Part shown: positions 52,020-61,591 of the stretch, piece after piece
Numbering within the stretch: the stretch's first letter is position 1
Layout of the letters: each line of letters begins with the position of its first letter
From: Verrucomicrobiia bacterium
GTDB taxonomy: Bacteria > Verrucomicrobiota > Verrucomicrobiia > Opitutales > Opitutaceae
Length of the DNA stretch: 64,000 nt
Direction of reading: 5' to 3'
Assembly: GCA_011525695.1 (NCBI GenBank)
Contig: WYBX01000058.1
Span: forward strand, 1-64,000
The notes under the pieces: generated by a model
The model's database searches: none
Seen by the model: only the letters and a program-made list of their open reading frames with translations
Told to the model about the DNA's origin: nothing
Position numbers and translations under genes: made by a program

Positions 52020-53576
52020 TCATTGGGCTCCCTCCAGCAGCAGCTGATCGAGTCGCGACAGGCGGAGCACATTGCGGACATTTGCCTGGGCATCGGTGAA
52101 CAGCACCTGCATCGGCAGCTGCTGCGCCCACCGCTTCAGCCGCAGCATCAGGGCGGCGCCGGAACTGTCGATGAATCGGAGCCGCGACAGATCCACCAGG
52201 ACGAGGGTGACTCCGCCGCCGCGAAAGGCCTGCAGGTGATCGGTCGTCATCCGCCAGACGTCATCGGCATTCGCCGCGATGATCTCACCGCACCAGGCGA
52301 GCGAGCGGGTGGTTCCGTCGCTCAGGACGGTCGAGGTCGTGGAGATGCTTTCGGCGAGTTCGGCGGCGCTGGCGACATCGCGGGCGATGGCGAAGTGGCC
52401 GGTGAGCCTGAGCGCCTCGAAAATCCGGCGCAGCCGGCGGCTGGGCGCAAGCAGGACAAGCTGGCGGCCGCGCTCGTGGAGCTGCTTCCGCCAGCGGATG
52501 AGGAAGGCGATGCCGGTGCCGTCGATCGCGCGCACCTTCGCGAGGTCGACCAGGCAATGCTCGACCCGGGCCGGCAGACTTTGCCAGAAGCCGGGGCTGG
52601 CTTCGAAGGCGGTGCGCGTGAGGCTGGCGCCCGCATCCACGCCGCACCACCCGGGCGGCGCGAAGGCGATCAGCCGGGGCGCGGCGCCGCCGGACCGGCG
52701 GCGGGCGAGCCGGCACCATTGGGCGGCGAAGGTCGGCAGGAAGCAGACGAGGTCGCTGGCGTAGCGGCGGAAAAGCCGGCGGGGTTCGAGCGCCAGCCGG
52801 TAAATCCACTCCGTGCCGCTCTCGCGCATCCAGGCGGGGGCACGCTTCACCCGGCCCGCGAGGAAATCGAGCGTGGCGCCGACGCCGATGGCCACGGGGA
52901 CGCCGAGCGAACGGTAGTGCATCGCAATCCATTTTTCCTGCTTGGGACATCCGAACGAGACCAGCAGCAGATCGGGTCGCGCCTCCCGAATCCGCTCCAC
53001 AATTCGCGCGTGGTCCATCTCGAGCAGGCCGGCGAACGGCGGGGCGTAGTGACCAACCATGTTCAACGACGGAAATTGGGACTGGAGTCGGGCGGCGGCG
53101 GCGGCGGCGACGCCGGGCGCGGCACCAAGGAAGAACACGCGGTGACCGCGTTCGGCGGCTGAGCGGATCAAGTCCGGGGCGAGGTCGGAACCGGCCACCC
53201 GCTCCGGCAGCCGGTTGCCCATCCAGCGCGAGGCCCACACCACTGGCGTGCCGTCACAGAGGACGAGGTCGGCCTCGAGCAGGATCCGTCGCAACTCGAC
53301 GTCGCGGTGCGCCTGCACGAGGAAATCGACATTGGCAGTGACGACGTAGTGGGGTTGGCGTGACGCGATCATCGCATCGATGCGATTGATCGCGCCGGCG
53401 AGGTTCACCGGATCGAAGGGGACTCCCAGGATGGCCACGGGCCAGGCGGGAGGCGGAGAAGCGGGTGGGAGACCGGTGGTTGCCCGGACCTCCCGCGAAT
53501 CCCGGGTGGGTCCCACAAGGGGGGCCGAGAGGGAGTGCATGGAGCCATTGAACGCGTTTTGGAACGGGGCGACCAT
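52020..53576 (-). CDS. WecG/TagA/CpsF glycosyltransferase fused to two STAS domains
   Basis: 518 residues. About 45-265 is a WecG/TagA enzyme: HYVVTANVDFLVQAH, ADLVLCDGTPVVWASR, RVFFLGAAPG, LLVSFGCPKQEKW and VGATLDFLAGRVKRAP. Two STAS domains follow: about 310-400 (LVDLAKVRAIDGTG) and 415-515 (LVDLSRLRFIDSSGAALMLR, with the classic phosphorylatable DSSG). STAS domains sense partner-switching kinases and phosphatases; a fusion to a polysaccharide enzyme suggests regulation of glycan synthesis by such a switch. It is divergent from the NRPS gene at 53683. Confidence 0.88.
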   Translation of the reverse strand: MVAPFQNAFNGSMHSLSAPLVGPTRDSREVRATTGLPPASPPPAWPVAILGVPFDPVNLAGAINRIDAMIASRQPHYVVTANVDFLVQAHRDVELRRILLEADLVLCDGTPVVWASRWMGNRLPERVAGSDLAPDLIRSAAERGHRVFFLGAAPGVAAAAAARLQSQFPSLNMVGHYAPPFAGLLEMDHARIVERIREARPDLLLVSFGCPKQEKWIAMHYRSLGVPVAIGVGATLDFLAGRVKRAPAWMRESGTEWIYRLALEPRRLFRRYASDLVCFLPTFAAQWCRLARRRSGGAAPRLIAFAPPGWCGVDAGASLTRTAFEASPGFWQSLPARVEHCLVDLAKVRAIDGTGIAFLIRWRKQLHERGRQLVLLAPSRRLRRIFEALRLTGHFAIARDVASAAELAESISTTSTVLSDGTTRSLAWCGEIIAANADDVWRMTTDHLQAFRGGGVTLVLVDLSRLRFIDSSGAALMLRLKRWAQQLPMQVLFTDAQANVRNVLRLSRLDQLLLEGAQ

Positions 53577-53682
53577 GGGGAGTCACCCTTCCGAAACGCA
53601 TGCTGGCGGTGAAACCCGCATCGGTTCTGGGGCGGAGACCCACTTCTGAGGGAAACGCAACTGTCCTAGACTGGGCCCCGAA

Positions 53683-56600
53683 ATGGTCCCAGACATGCGA
53701 GTTCACCCCGACAGGGGCGTGGATAGCTATCCGCTTTCCCCGATGCAGCAGGGCATGCTGTTTCACCGCTTGAACGCGGTGTCGCCCGGGGTCGACCTGG
53801 AGCAGGTCGTCGGCGAGTTGCGCGAAGCCATCGAGCCGGCGGAATTCGAGCGGGCCTGGCGTGAGGTGATCGCGCGGCATGCGATCCTCCGGACGAGCTT
53901 CCATCTGGAGCAGGGGGGGGATCCGCGGCAGGTGGTTCATCCGGCCAGTGCGGTGCGGCTCGATTTCCAATATCTGGAATTTGGCAGCGAGTCGGAGGCC
54001 CGGCGCGGGCTGGAGGAATATCTGGCCGACGATCGGCGCGAGGGATTTGGCGATCTGGCCGGGCCGCTCCTGCGGGTGGCGCTGCTGCGCGGCGGGCCCG
54101 AGCACCATTGGTTTGTGAGCACTTTTCATCACCTGCTGCTGGATGGCCGCGGGATGGGGGTGATGTTTCGCGAGGTGCTGGACCTGCATGACGGGCTGGT
54201 TCGGGGCGCGCCGCTGGAGCTGCCGCCGCCACGTCCGTACCGCGACTACATCGACTGGCTGCAGACACTCGACCTGGATCGGGCGGAAAACTTCTGGCGT
54301 GGGTACCTGCGCGGACTGGCCGCACCGACGGAGCTGCCCCTCGCACGGCCCGCGGGCGATGCGCTGGGGGACGTGGCGCCTCGGGGCGAGCTTGGTTTCC
54401 GGCTGACCGATGCGATGAACGAGGCGCTGCATGCCGCGGCGCGCCGGCACGAGGTGACGATGAACACCCTGATGCAGGCGGCGTGGGGGCTCGTGTTGAG
54501 CCGTTACACCGGCGAGGAGGAGGTCGTGTTCGGGGCGGTCCGTGCCTGCCGGCACATCCCGGTCGAGGGTGCCGGCACGATGGTGGGGCTGCTGATCAAC
54601 ACCGTTCCGGTCCGGCTGCGGGTGGATCCCGATGCGGCAATCGGCCCCTGGCTGAAGGCGCTGCGGGAGCACTGGGTTGCCTTCCGCGAGTATGAGCACA
54701 CGCCGCTGATGAAGATCCAGCAGTGGAGCGAGGTGCCGCCAGGCCGGCCGCTGTTCGAGGCGCTGTTCAATTATCAGGAGCCATCGTGGGAGTCCGCGCT
54801 CAGCCAGCTGGGTGGCAAATGGGCCCGGCGGAGCTTCGAGACCCGCAGCGAGCCGAATTATCCGCTGGCGATCGATGCGTACGGCGGGGCGTCCACGATC
54901 GTCAAACTGCTCTACGATCGCCGTCGCTTCACCGGTGCGGCCATGGCCCGGCTGCTGGGGAACTTTCGCGTGGCGCTGGAGGCGTTTGCCGGCGCCGGCG
55001 CCGACCTGCCCGTGCGGGCGCTGCCGGTACTTTCCCCGCGGGAGCGCCAGCAGTTGCTGGCACGCGGACGCGGCCGGATGACGGACTTTCCGCGCACCGC
55101 CTGCGTGCACACGCTGGTTGAATCCTGCGCCTCCCGGATGCCGGATCGGGTGGCGATCTCCGATCCGACGCTGACCCTCACGTATGCGGAGCTGAACCGC
55201 GCGGCGGACGCGCTGGCCCGGCGACTCAGGGACTCCTCGGTCGGAGCCGAGACGCTGGTTGCCGTGTGCATGGAGCGCTCGGTCGAAATGGTGGTCGCGT
55301 GGCTGGCAGTCTGGAAGGCCGGGGGCGCATTCGTGCCACTGGATCCGCATTATCCGCCAGAGCGGCTCGCCTTCCAACTTGGCGACTCGGCGGCGCCGGT
55401 CGTGCTGACCCAGCGACGGTTGCTTCCGCGGCTTCCGGCCAGCACCGCCATGACAATTGCGTTTGATGCCGCGGATTGCCGGGCAGCGGCGCAGGAGGTG
55501 CCCGCCACTGACCAGCCCCGCCGCCGTTCCGGCCGGCCGCCAGCGCCGGAGAACCTCGCTTACATCATCTACACCTCCGGTTCCACCGGGCAGCCGAAGG
55601 GCGTGCAGATCGAGCATCGCTCGGTGATGAACCTGATCGGCTGGCACCAGCGGGAATTCGGCGTCACCGCCGGTGATCGCGCCACGCACCTGGCGAGCCC
55701 CGCCTTTGACGCCTCCATCTGGGAAATCTGGCCCTACCTCGCCTGCGGGGCGAGCGTGCACCTCCCCGACGAGGAGACCCGGATTGCGCCGGCGCAGCTG
55801 TGGCGCTGGCTGGCGCGGCAGCAGATCACGATCGCGTTCCTGCCGACGCCGGTGCTCGAGGCCGCGATGAACGAGCCCTGGCCCGACGCCATGGCATTGC
55901 GGGCGCTGCTCACCGGTGGCGATCAGCTGAAGCGGCGCCCACCCGCGAATTTCCCGTGCCGGTTGATCAACAACTACGGCCCGACCGAGAACACGGTCGT
56001 GTCGACCGCCGGTCTCGTCGAGAGCCGGGACGATGCCCAGGCACCCTCGATCGGACGCCCGATCGACAACACGTACGTTCACATCCTCGATCGCGAGCTC
56101 CGGCTGGTGCCTGAGGGTGTTCCGGGTGAACTTCACGTCGGTGGCGAGAACCTGGCGCGCGGCTACCTCAACCGTCCCGCACTCGACGCGGAGAAATTCG
56201 TGCCGGATCCCCTTGCCGGGAGCGGCGCCCCGGCTGCGGGCCGGGTGCCACGGCTTTATCGGACGGGCGATCTCGTGCGTTGGACCGAGCGCGGCGAAAT
56301 CGAGTACCTCGGCCGGATTGACGGCCAGGTGAAGATCCGCGGCTGCCGGATTGAACTGGGCGAAATCGAGGCGGCGCTTCACGCCCATCCCGCGGTGCGC
56401 GAGGCGCTCGTGCTGGCGTGCCCGGATGGACGCGGTGAACCGCAACTGGTCGGCTATGTGATCCCGGCCGCGTCGGATTCGGAATCGGCGGACGAGCCGG
56501 TGGAAAATCGACTGCCGGGCGGGAACGCCGGCGCGCTTGCGGCGGCATTGGGCGAATGGCTGCGCGCGAAGCTGCCCGGCTACATGGTGCCGGCCGCAGT

Positions 56601-57015
56601 CGTCCCGCTGCCGGGCTGGCCGCTGACGCCGAATGGAAAGATCGATCGCCGGGTGCTGCCCCGGCCGGAATCGGGTGCCGGAGCCGGGCGGAAAATGCAT
56701 GCCCCGCCGGTCGGCGCCACCGAGGAGACGATTGCACGGATCTTCAGCGAAATCCTTGGGCGCTCCCCGATCGGGCGGGATGATAATTTCTTCGAACTCG
56801 GCGGGCATTCGCTCCAGGCGGCCCAGGCGGTGACGCGGCTCAATCGCGCGCTCCAGGCGACCCTGTCGGTCCGCACGCTCTTCGATCAACCCACCACGGC
56901 CATGCTGGCCGATGAACTCGGGCGCCGGGGCGCCGGGAGCACTGGCGCCCGGTCCCTCCCGCGGATGAAACGCCGCCTCGCCGCGCCCGAAACCAAGATT
57001 CTGCAACCCAATTAA
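53683..57015 (+). CDS. Nonribosomal peptide synthetase module C-A-PCP (predicted Leu)
   Basis: 1110 residues. A condensation domain (about 15-440) has the active-site FHHLLLDG near 147. An adenylation domain (about 470-1000) has YTSGSTGQPKGV near 628, FDASIWEIW, NNYGPTENT and LTPNGKIDRR. A carrier domain (about 1020-1085) has the phosphopantetheine Ser in LGGHSLQAAQ. The A-domain pocket, aligned by eye to GrsA, reads DAWFLGNVVK, a known leucine code. The start LSPMQQGMLFH is the usual C1 motif. As the first module it may load or acylate Leu. No thioesterase or epimerase domain; 7 bp before the next NRPS gene. Confidence 0.93.
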   Translation: MVPDMRVHPDRGVDSYPLSPMQQGMLFHRLNAVSPGVDLEQVVGELREAIEPAEFERAWREVIARHAILRTSFHLEQGGDPRQVVHPASAVRLDFQYLEFGSESEARRGLEEYLADDRREGFGDLAGPLLRVALLRGGPEHHWFVSTFHHLLLDGRGMGVMFREVLDLHDGLVRGAPLELPPPRPYRDYIDWLQTLDLDRAENFWRGYLRGLAAPTELPLARPAGDALGDVAPRGELGFRLTDAMNEALHAAARRHEVTMNTLMQAAWGLVLSRYTGEEEVVFGAVRACRHIPVEGAGTMVGLLINTVPVRLRVDPDAAIGPWLKALREHWVAFREYEHTPLMKIQQWSEVPPGRPLFEALFNYQEPSWESALSQLGGKWARRSFETRSEPNYPLAIDAYGGASTIVKLLYDRRRFTGAAMARLLGNFRVALEAFAGAGADLPVRALPVLSPRERQQLLARGRGRMTDFPRTACVHTLVESCASRMPDRVAISDPTLTLTYAELNRAADALARRLRDSSVGAETLVAVCMERSVEMVVAWLAVWKAGGAFVPLDPHYPPERLAFQLGDSAAPVVLTQRRLLPRLPASTAMTIAFDAADCRAAAQEVPATDQPRRRSGRPPAPENLAYIIYTSGSTGQPKGVQIEHRSVMNLIGWHQREFGVTAGDRATHLASPAFDASIWEIWPYLACGASVHLPDEETRIAPAQLWRWLARQQITIAFLPTPVLEAAMNEPWPDAMALRALLTGGDQLKRRPPANFPCRLINNYGPTENTVVSTAGLVESRDDAQAPSIGRPIDNTYVHILDRELRLVPEGVPGELHVGGENLARGYLNRPALDAEKFVPDPLAGSGAPAAGRVPRLYRTGDLVRWTERGEIEYLGRIDGQVKIRGCRIELGEIEAALHAHPAVREALVLACPDGRGEPQLVGYVIPAASDSESADEPVENRLPGGNAGALAAALGEWLRAKLPGYMVPAAVVPLPGWPLTPNGKIDRRVLPRPESGAGAGRKMHAPPVGATEETIARIFSEILGRSPIGRDDNFFELGGHSLQAAQAVTRLNRALQATLSVRTLFDQPTTAMLADELGRRGAGSTGARSLPRMKRRLAAPETKILQPN

Positions 57016-57022
57016 TCCGTCC

Positions 57023-60000
57023 ATGGAAGCGACTCCCACTTTCACCCCTGCGCCCGCCGATCTGCTGCCGGACACCCCACCCACCGCCGCCGCCCCCCAG
57101 ATGATCCGGGCGTCCTCCGGCCAGCGCCGGCTCTGGTTCCTCGAACAGATGGAGCCGGGTTCGCCGCTGTACAACATCCCTTACCTGGTGCGGCTCTCCG
57201 GGACGCTGGACGAACGTGCACTCGACCGCGCGCTGGCCACCGTGGTGGAACGCCACGAGGCGCTGCGCACCACATTCGTCGCTGTTGGCTCCGAACCGAT
57301 GCAGGTGATCCAGCCATCCTGTGCGCTCACCCTGCCGGTGACGGACCTCACGGCGGTTCCCGCGGTACAGCGCGAGACGGAACTCGCCCGGCTCACGAAG
57401 GAGGAGGCGTCGAAGCCCTTCAATCTCCAGCGCGACCTGCTGCTGCGGGTGCGGCTGTACCGGCTCGCACCCAGCGAGCACGCGTTGATGCTCGTGATGC
57501 ACCACATCGCCTCCGACGGCTGGTCGATGGCGATCCTCTACCGGGAGATCGGCGCCTGCTACGAGGCGTACGCCGACGGCCATGAACCGCAGCTTTCCGA
57601 ACTACCGATCCAGTATGCCGATTTCGCGGAATGGCAGCATGAGTACCTGCAGGGCGACACCCTGCAGCGGCTCGTCGATTATTGGAAAAAGCGGATGGCG
57701 GGCTCGCCCGCGCTGCTGGAGCTGCCGACCGACCTTCCGCGCCCGCCGGTGCAATCGCATCGCGGGGAGACGGTGGTGCAGACGCTGCCCCCCGCACTGG
57801 TGAACGAGCTGAAGCAGCTCAGCACCCGGCACCGGGTCACCTTCTTCATGACGCTGATGGCGGGATTCTACGCCACGCTGCAGCGCTACTCCGGCCAGAG
57901 CGATCTGGTCGTGGGATCGCCGCTTGCCGGCCGCGATTCGGCCGAGACGGAGGAGATCGTCGGCTTCTTCATCAACACCGTGCTGATGCGGGCCGATCTG
58001 TCGGGCGATCCGACGGTCAAGGAACTGCTGGCGCGGATCCGGGATGTCTCGCTGGAGGCCTTCGAGCACCGGGAGATGCCCTACGAGAAGCTGGTGGAGG
58101 AACTGCAACCGCAGCGGAACCTCAGCTTCGATCCGATCTGCCAGGTCTATTTTGCGCTCCAGAACATGCCGACGGCACCGCTGAAGCTTCGCGGGATCCG
58201 GCTGAGCATCGAGCCGGTTTATACGGGAACGGCGAAGTCTGACCTCACGGTCTGGGCGATCGAGGGCGAGGATGGCTCGCTGCAGGTGACCGCGGAGTAT
58301 GCGACTGACCTGTTCAAGGGCGCGACCATCCAGCGCTTCCTGGGCCATTTCCAGACGCTGCTCGAGGGGATGGTGGCGCAGCCGGAGCAGAAGGTTTCGC
58401 AATTGCCGATGCTCACGGCGGCGGAGCGCCAGCAGCTGTTCGGGGAGTGGAATGCCACGGCGGCGGATTATCCCCGCGAGCGCTGCCTGCCCCGGCTGTT
58501 CGAGGAGCAGGTGGCCCGAACCCCGCAGGCGACGGCGCTGGTGTTCGACGACCGCGAGCTCACCTACGAGCAGTTGAACGCCCGGGCGGATCGCCTGGCC
58601 GCCCAGCTGCGCGAATATGGCGTGGGGCCGGACGTCCTCGTGGGCGTGTGCCTCGAACGGTCGCTGGACATGATGGTGGGGCTGCTGGCGATCCACAAGG
58701 CGGGCGGTGCCTACGTGCCCCTCGATCCGGGTTATCCCAAGGAGCGGATCGGATTCATGCTGCAGGACTCGCAGGCGCCGGTGCTGATCACCCAGCTCGA
58801 TCTGTTGCCGAAGCTCCCGCCGCACCAGGCGGCGGTGATTTGCCTGGACGAACCCAAGGTCAGGGACGTGCTGGCGCAGTCGGACGGCGCCCCGGCCCTC
58901 GCACCGGCGGCTCTCGATCCCGGCCATCTGGCCTACGTCCTCTATACTTCGGGTTCCACCGGCAATCCGAAGGGCGTGATGGTCACACACCGGAACGTGG
59001 TGAACTTCTTCGCGGGGATGGATCGGGCGCTCGGCACCGAACCGGGCGTCTGGCTCGCGCTGACGAGCATCTCGTTCGACATCTCGGTGCTCGAACTCTT
59101 CTGGACGCTGACCCGGGGGTTCAAGGTGGTCGTCCTTTCCGACGCCGCCCGGATGCCGGGCCTCGCCGCGGCGAAGCGTGCAACTCCCGCGAAGCAGCCG
59201 CTCGATTTCAGCCTCTTCTACTTTGCCAGCGAGGACGAGTCCGCCAATGGCGACCGGTATCGGCTGCTGCTGGAAGGCGCGAAGTTCGCGGACCGCCACG
59301 GCTTCAAGGCCGTGTGGACGCCGGAGCGGCATTTCCACTCGTTCGGCGGGCTGTATCCAAATCCCTCTGTCGTCGGGGCGGCCATCGCCGCTGTCACCAG
59401 CAAGGTCCAGATTCGGGCCGGCAGCATCGTGACGCCGCTCCACCATCCGCTCCGGATCGCGGAGGAATGGTCGGTGGTGGACAACCTCTCCCACGGGCGG
59501 GTCGGCATCTCCGTGGCCAACGGCTGGCACGATCGCGACTTCACGCTCCGGCCGGAGAATTTCGCCACCCGGCGCGACGTCATGCGGCAGAGCATGGAGA
59601 CCGTTCGCAAGCTCTGGCGGGGCGAGCCGATGCAGTTTCCGGGCGGCCGGGGCAATCCGGTCGAGGTGAAGATTTATCCACGACCGATCCAGCCGGAGCT
59701 ACCGATGTGGGTCACGGCGGCCGGAAATCCCGAGACCTTTCGGCTGGCGGGGGAGATGGGCGCGGGCGTGCTCACCCACCTCCTCGGCCAGGAGCTCGAT
59801 GACCTGGCGAAGAAGATCAAGCTCTACCGCCAGGCCCGCCGCGACGCGGGCCACGACGACGGCTGCGTGACGATCGCGCTGCACACGTTCGTCGGGGAGG
59901 ACCTCGCGGCGGTGAAGGCGAAGGTGCATGATCCGCTGTGCCGCTACCTCGCGGACTCGGTCGATTTGCTCCAGGGCCTGACGCAGGCGCTTTATCCCGG

Positions 60001-61495
60001 GGCCGAGATGAAGGGGCTGAGCGCGGAGGAGAAAACGGCGCTGATCGAGTATTCGTTCAACCGATATTTCGAGGTTTGCGGGCTGCTCGGGACGCCCGAG
60101 ACCTGCCGGAAGGTGCTCGCCAAGCTCTCCGCGATCGGCGTGGACGAAATTGCGTGCCTGATCGATTTCGGGGTCGAGACGGATGCGGCGCTGGCGAGCC
60201 TGGAACTGCTGGATCGGGTGCGGGCGGAGTGGCAGCAGGCTGGGGCGGAGGAGCCGGCGAGTCCGGTCCGCACGGTTTCGCTGGTCGAGCAGATGGCGCG
60301 GCACCGCGTGACGCATCTGCAATGTACGCCCTCATTCGCCCGGCTGCTGGCCGGCAGTCCCGAAACCGCCGCGACGCTGCGCGGATTGAAGCAGTTGATG
60401 GTCGGCGGCGAGGCCCTCGGCGTCGGGCTAGCCGGCGAACTGCTGCCGCTGCTCTCGGGCGAGTTGATCAACATGTACGGGCCGACGGAGACAACGATCT
60501 GGTCAACCACGCACCGGGTGATTGACGAGCCGAGTTCAACCGGTGCGGTGGCGATTGGCCGGCCGCTGGCCAACCAGCAGGTTTACATCCTCGACCCGAA
60601 CCGGCAGCCATTGCCGGTCGGTGTGCCCGGTGAGCTTTGGATCGGCGGCGACGGCGTGGCCCGCGGCTACTGGCGCCGGCCCGACCTGACGAAGGAACGG
60701 TTTGTGCCCGATCCATTCGCGGCGTCCGCGCAACCTGGAACGGACGCGGCGGCGCCGCGGATGTACCGCACGGGCGACCTGGTTCGGTTCCGCGGGGACG
60801 GGGTGATCGAGTTCCTCGGCCGGGTGGATCACCAGGTGAAGATTCGCGGCCACCGGATCGAACTGGGCGAGATCGAGGCCGCGCTGATGCAGCGCTCGGA
60901 CATTCGCCAGGCGATCGTGGTGGTGCGCACCGACAATCCCGACGATCCGCAACTGGCCGCGTATGTGGTGCCCTCGGGCGATGAGGCTCCCGCGGCGGCC
61001 GTGCTGCGCGATTTCCTCAAGCAGAAGCTTCCCGAGCACATGGTGCCGGCACTTTACGTGGTGCTGGACAAGCTGCCGCTCACGCCCAACGGCAAGGTTG
61101 ATCGGAAGGCGCTGCCATCACCCGCCGGAGCGGGAGCCGCGTCCAACCGGGAGTTCGTGGCGCCCAAGGGCGGCATCGAGCAGGCGGTCGCGGCCATCTG
61201 GAAGGACATCCTGCACGTCGAGGAGATCGGCGTGGAGGACAACTTCTTCGATTTCGGCGGCCACTCGCTGCAGGTGGTCCAGGTGCAGAACCGGCTGCGC
61301 GAAACGCTGAAGATCGACGTGCCGGTGCTGAAGCTCTTCCAGTTTCCGACCATCCGGACGCTGGCGCGGTTCATCGCCGATCAGCAGCCGTCATCCGGAC
61401 GCGACGATTCCTTCCGCCAGAAGATCGAGGAGCGAAACCGGATGCGCCAGGGGGCGATGAACCGCCGCCGGGCGATGGCCGCAAGCTCAGCCTGA
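57023..61495 (+). CDS. NRPS module C-A(LLM)-PCP with embedded monooxygenase (predicted Gly)
   Basis: 1490 residues. The condensation domain (about 27-460) has MHHIASDGWS. The A domain starts near 480 (YTSGSTGNPKGV near 640), is interrupted at about 725-1065 by an FMN-type luciferase-like monooxygenase (LDFSLFYFASEDESANGDRY, KAVWTPERHFHSFGG, LSHGRVGISVANGWHDRDF) and resumes to about 1375. The carrier domain has FGGHSLQVVQ near 1414. The pocket reads DILQMGMIWK by eye, close to the glycine code DILQLGLIWK. Glycine modules with an inserted monooxygenase are known to hydroxylate the alpha-carbon, giving terminal amides in myxothiazol-type lines. No thioesterase. Confidence 0.93.
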   Translation: MEATPTFTPAPADLLPDTPPTAAAPQMIRASSGQRRLWFLEQMEPGSPLYNIPYLVRLSGTLDERALDRALATVVERHEALRTTFVAVGSEPMQVIQPSCALTLPVTDLTAVPAVQRETELARLTKEEASKPFNLQRDLLLRVRLYRLAPSEHALMLVMHHIASDGWSMAILYREIGACYEAYADGHEPQLSELPIQYADFAEWQHEYLQGDTLQRLVDYWKKRMAGSPALLELPTDLPRPPVQSHRGETVVQTLPPALVNELKQLSTRHRVTFFMTLMAGFYATLQRYSGQSDLVVGSPLAGRDSAETEEIVGFFINTVLMRADLSGDPTVKELLARIRDVSLEAFEHREMPYEKLVEELQPQRNLSFDPICQVYFALQNMPTAPLKLRGIRLSIEPVYTGTAKSDLTVWAIEGEDGSLQVTAEYATDLFKGATIQRFLGHFQTLLEGMVAQPEQKVSQLPMLTAAERQQLFGEWNATAADYPRERCLPRLFEEQVARTPQATALVFDDRELTYEQLNARADRLAAQLREYGVGPDVLVGVCLERSLDMMVGLLAIHKAGGAYVPLDPGYPKERIGFMLQDSQAPVLITQLDLLPKLPPHQAAVICLDEPKVRDVLAQSDGAPALAPAALDPGHLAYVLYTSGSTGNPKGVMVTHRNVVNFFAGMDRALGTEPGVWLALTSISFDISVLELFWTLTRGFKVVVLSDAARMPGLAAAKRATPAKQPLDFSLFYFASEDESANGDRYRLLLEGAKFADRHGFKAVWTPERHFHSFGGLYPNPSVVGAAIAAVTSKVQIRAGSIVTPLHHPLRIAEEWSVVDNLSHGRVGISVANGWHDRDFTLRPENFATRRDVMRQSMETVRKLWRGEPMQFPGGRGNPVEVKIYPRPIQPELPMWVTAAGNPETFRLAGEMGAGVLTHLLGQELDDLAKKIKLYRQARRDAGHDDGCVTIALHTFVGEDLAAVKAKVHDPLCRYLADSVDLLQGLTQALYPGAEMKGLSAEEKTALIEYSFNRYFEVCGLLGTPETCRKVLAKLSAIGVDEIACLIDFGVETDAALASLELLDRVRAEWQQAGAEEPASPVRTVSLVEQMARHRVTHLQCTPSFARLLAGSPETAATLRGLKQLMVGGEALGVGLAGELLPLLSGELINMYGPTETTIWSTTHRVIDEPSSTGAVAIGRPLANQQVYILDPNRQPLPVGVPGELWIGGDGVARGYWRRPDLTKERFVPDPFAASAQPGTDAAAPRMYRTGDLVRFRGDGVIEFLGRVDHQVKIRGHRIELGEIEAALMQRSDIRQAIVVVRTDNPDDPQLAAYVVPSGDEAPAAAVLRDFLKQKLPEHMVPALYVVLDKLPLTPNGKVDRKALPSPAGAGAASNREFVAPKGGIEQAVAAIWKDILHVEEIGVEDNFFDFGGHSLQVVQVQNRLRETLKIDVPVLKLFQFPTIRTLARFIADQQPSSGRDDSFRQKIEERNRMRQGAMNRRRAMAASSA

Positions 61496-61591
61496 TAGAT
61501 TCCCGCTGACCGGCCGTTACCCGGTCAGCTCAACCTCTTCCCCGACCAGCGCCGGCGGATCGCCGGCCAGTACCAACCGCATTTTCGCCTC

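Noticed and set aside
53254..57177. 1307-codon open frame antisense to the first NRPS
   Set aside because: The sense strand has complete C, A and PCP motifs; the antisense has none.
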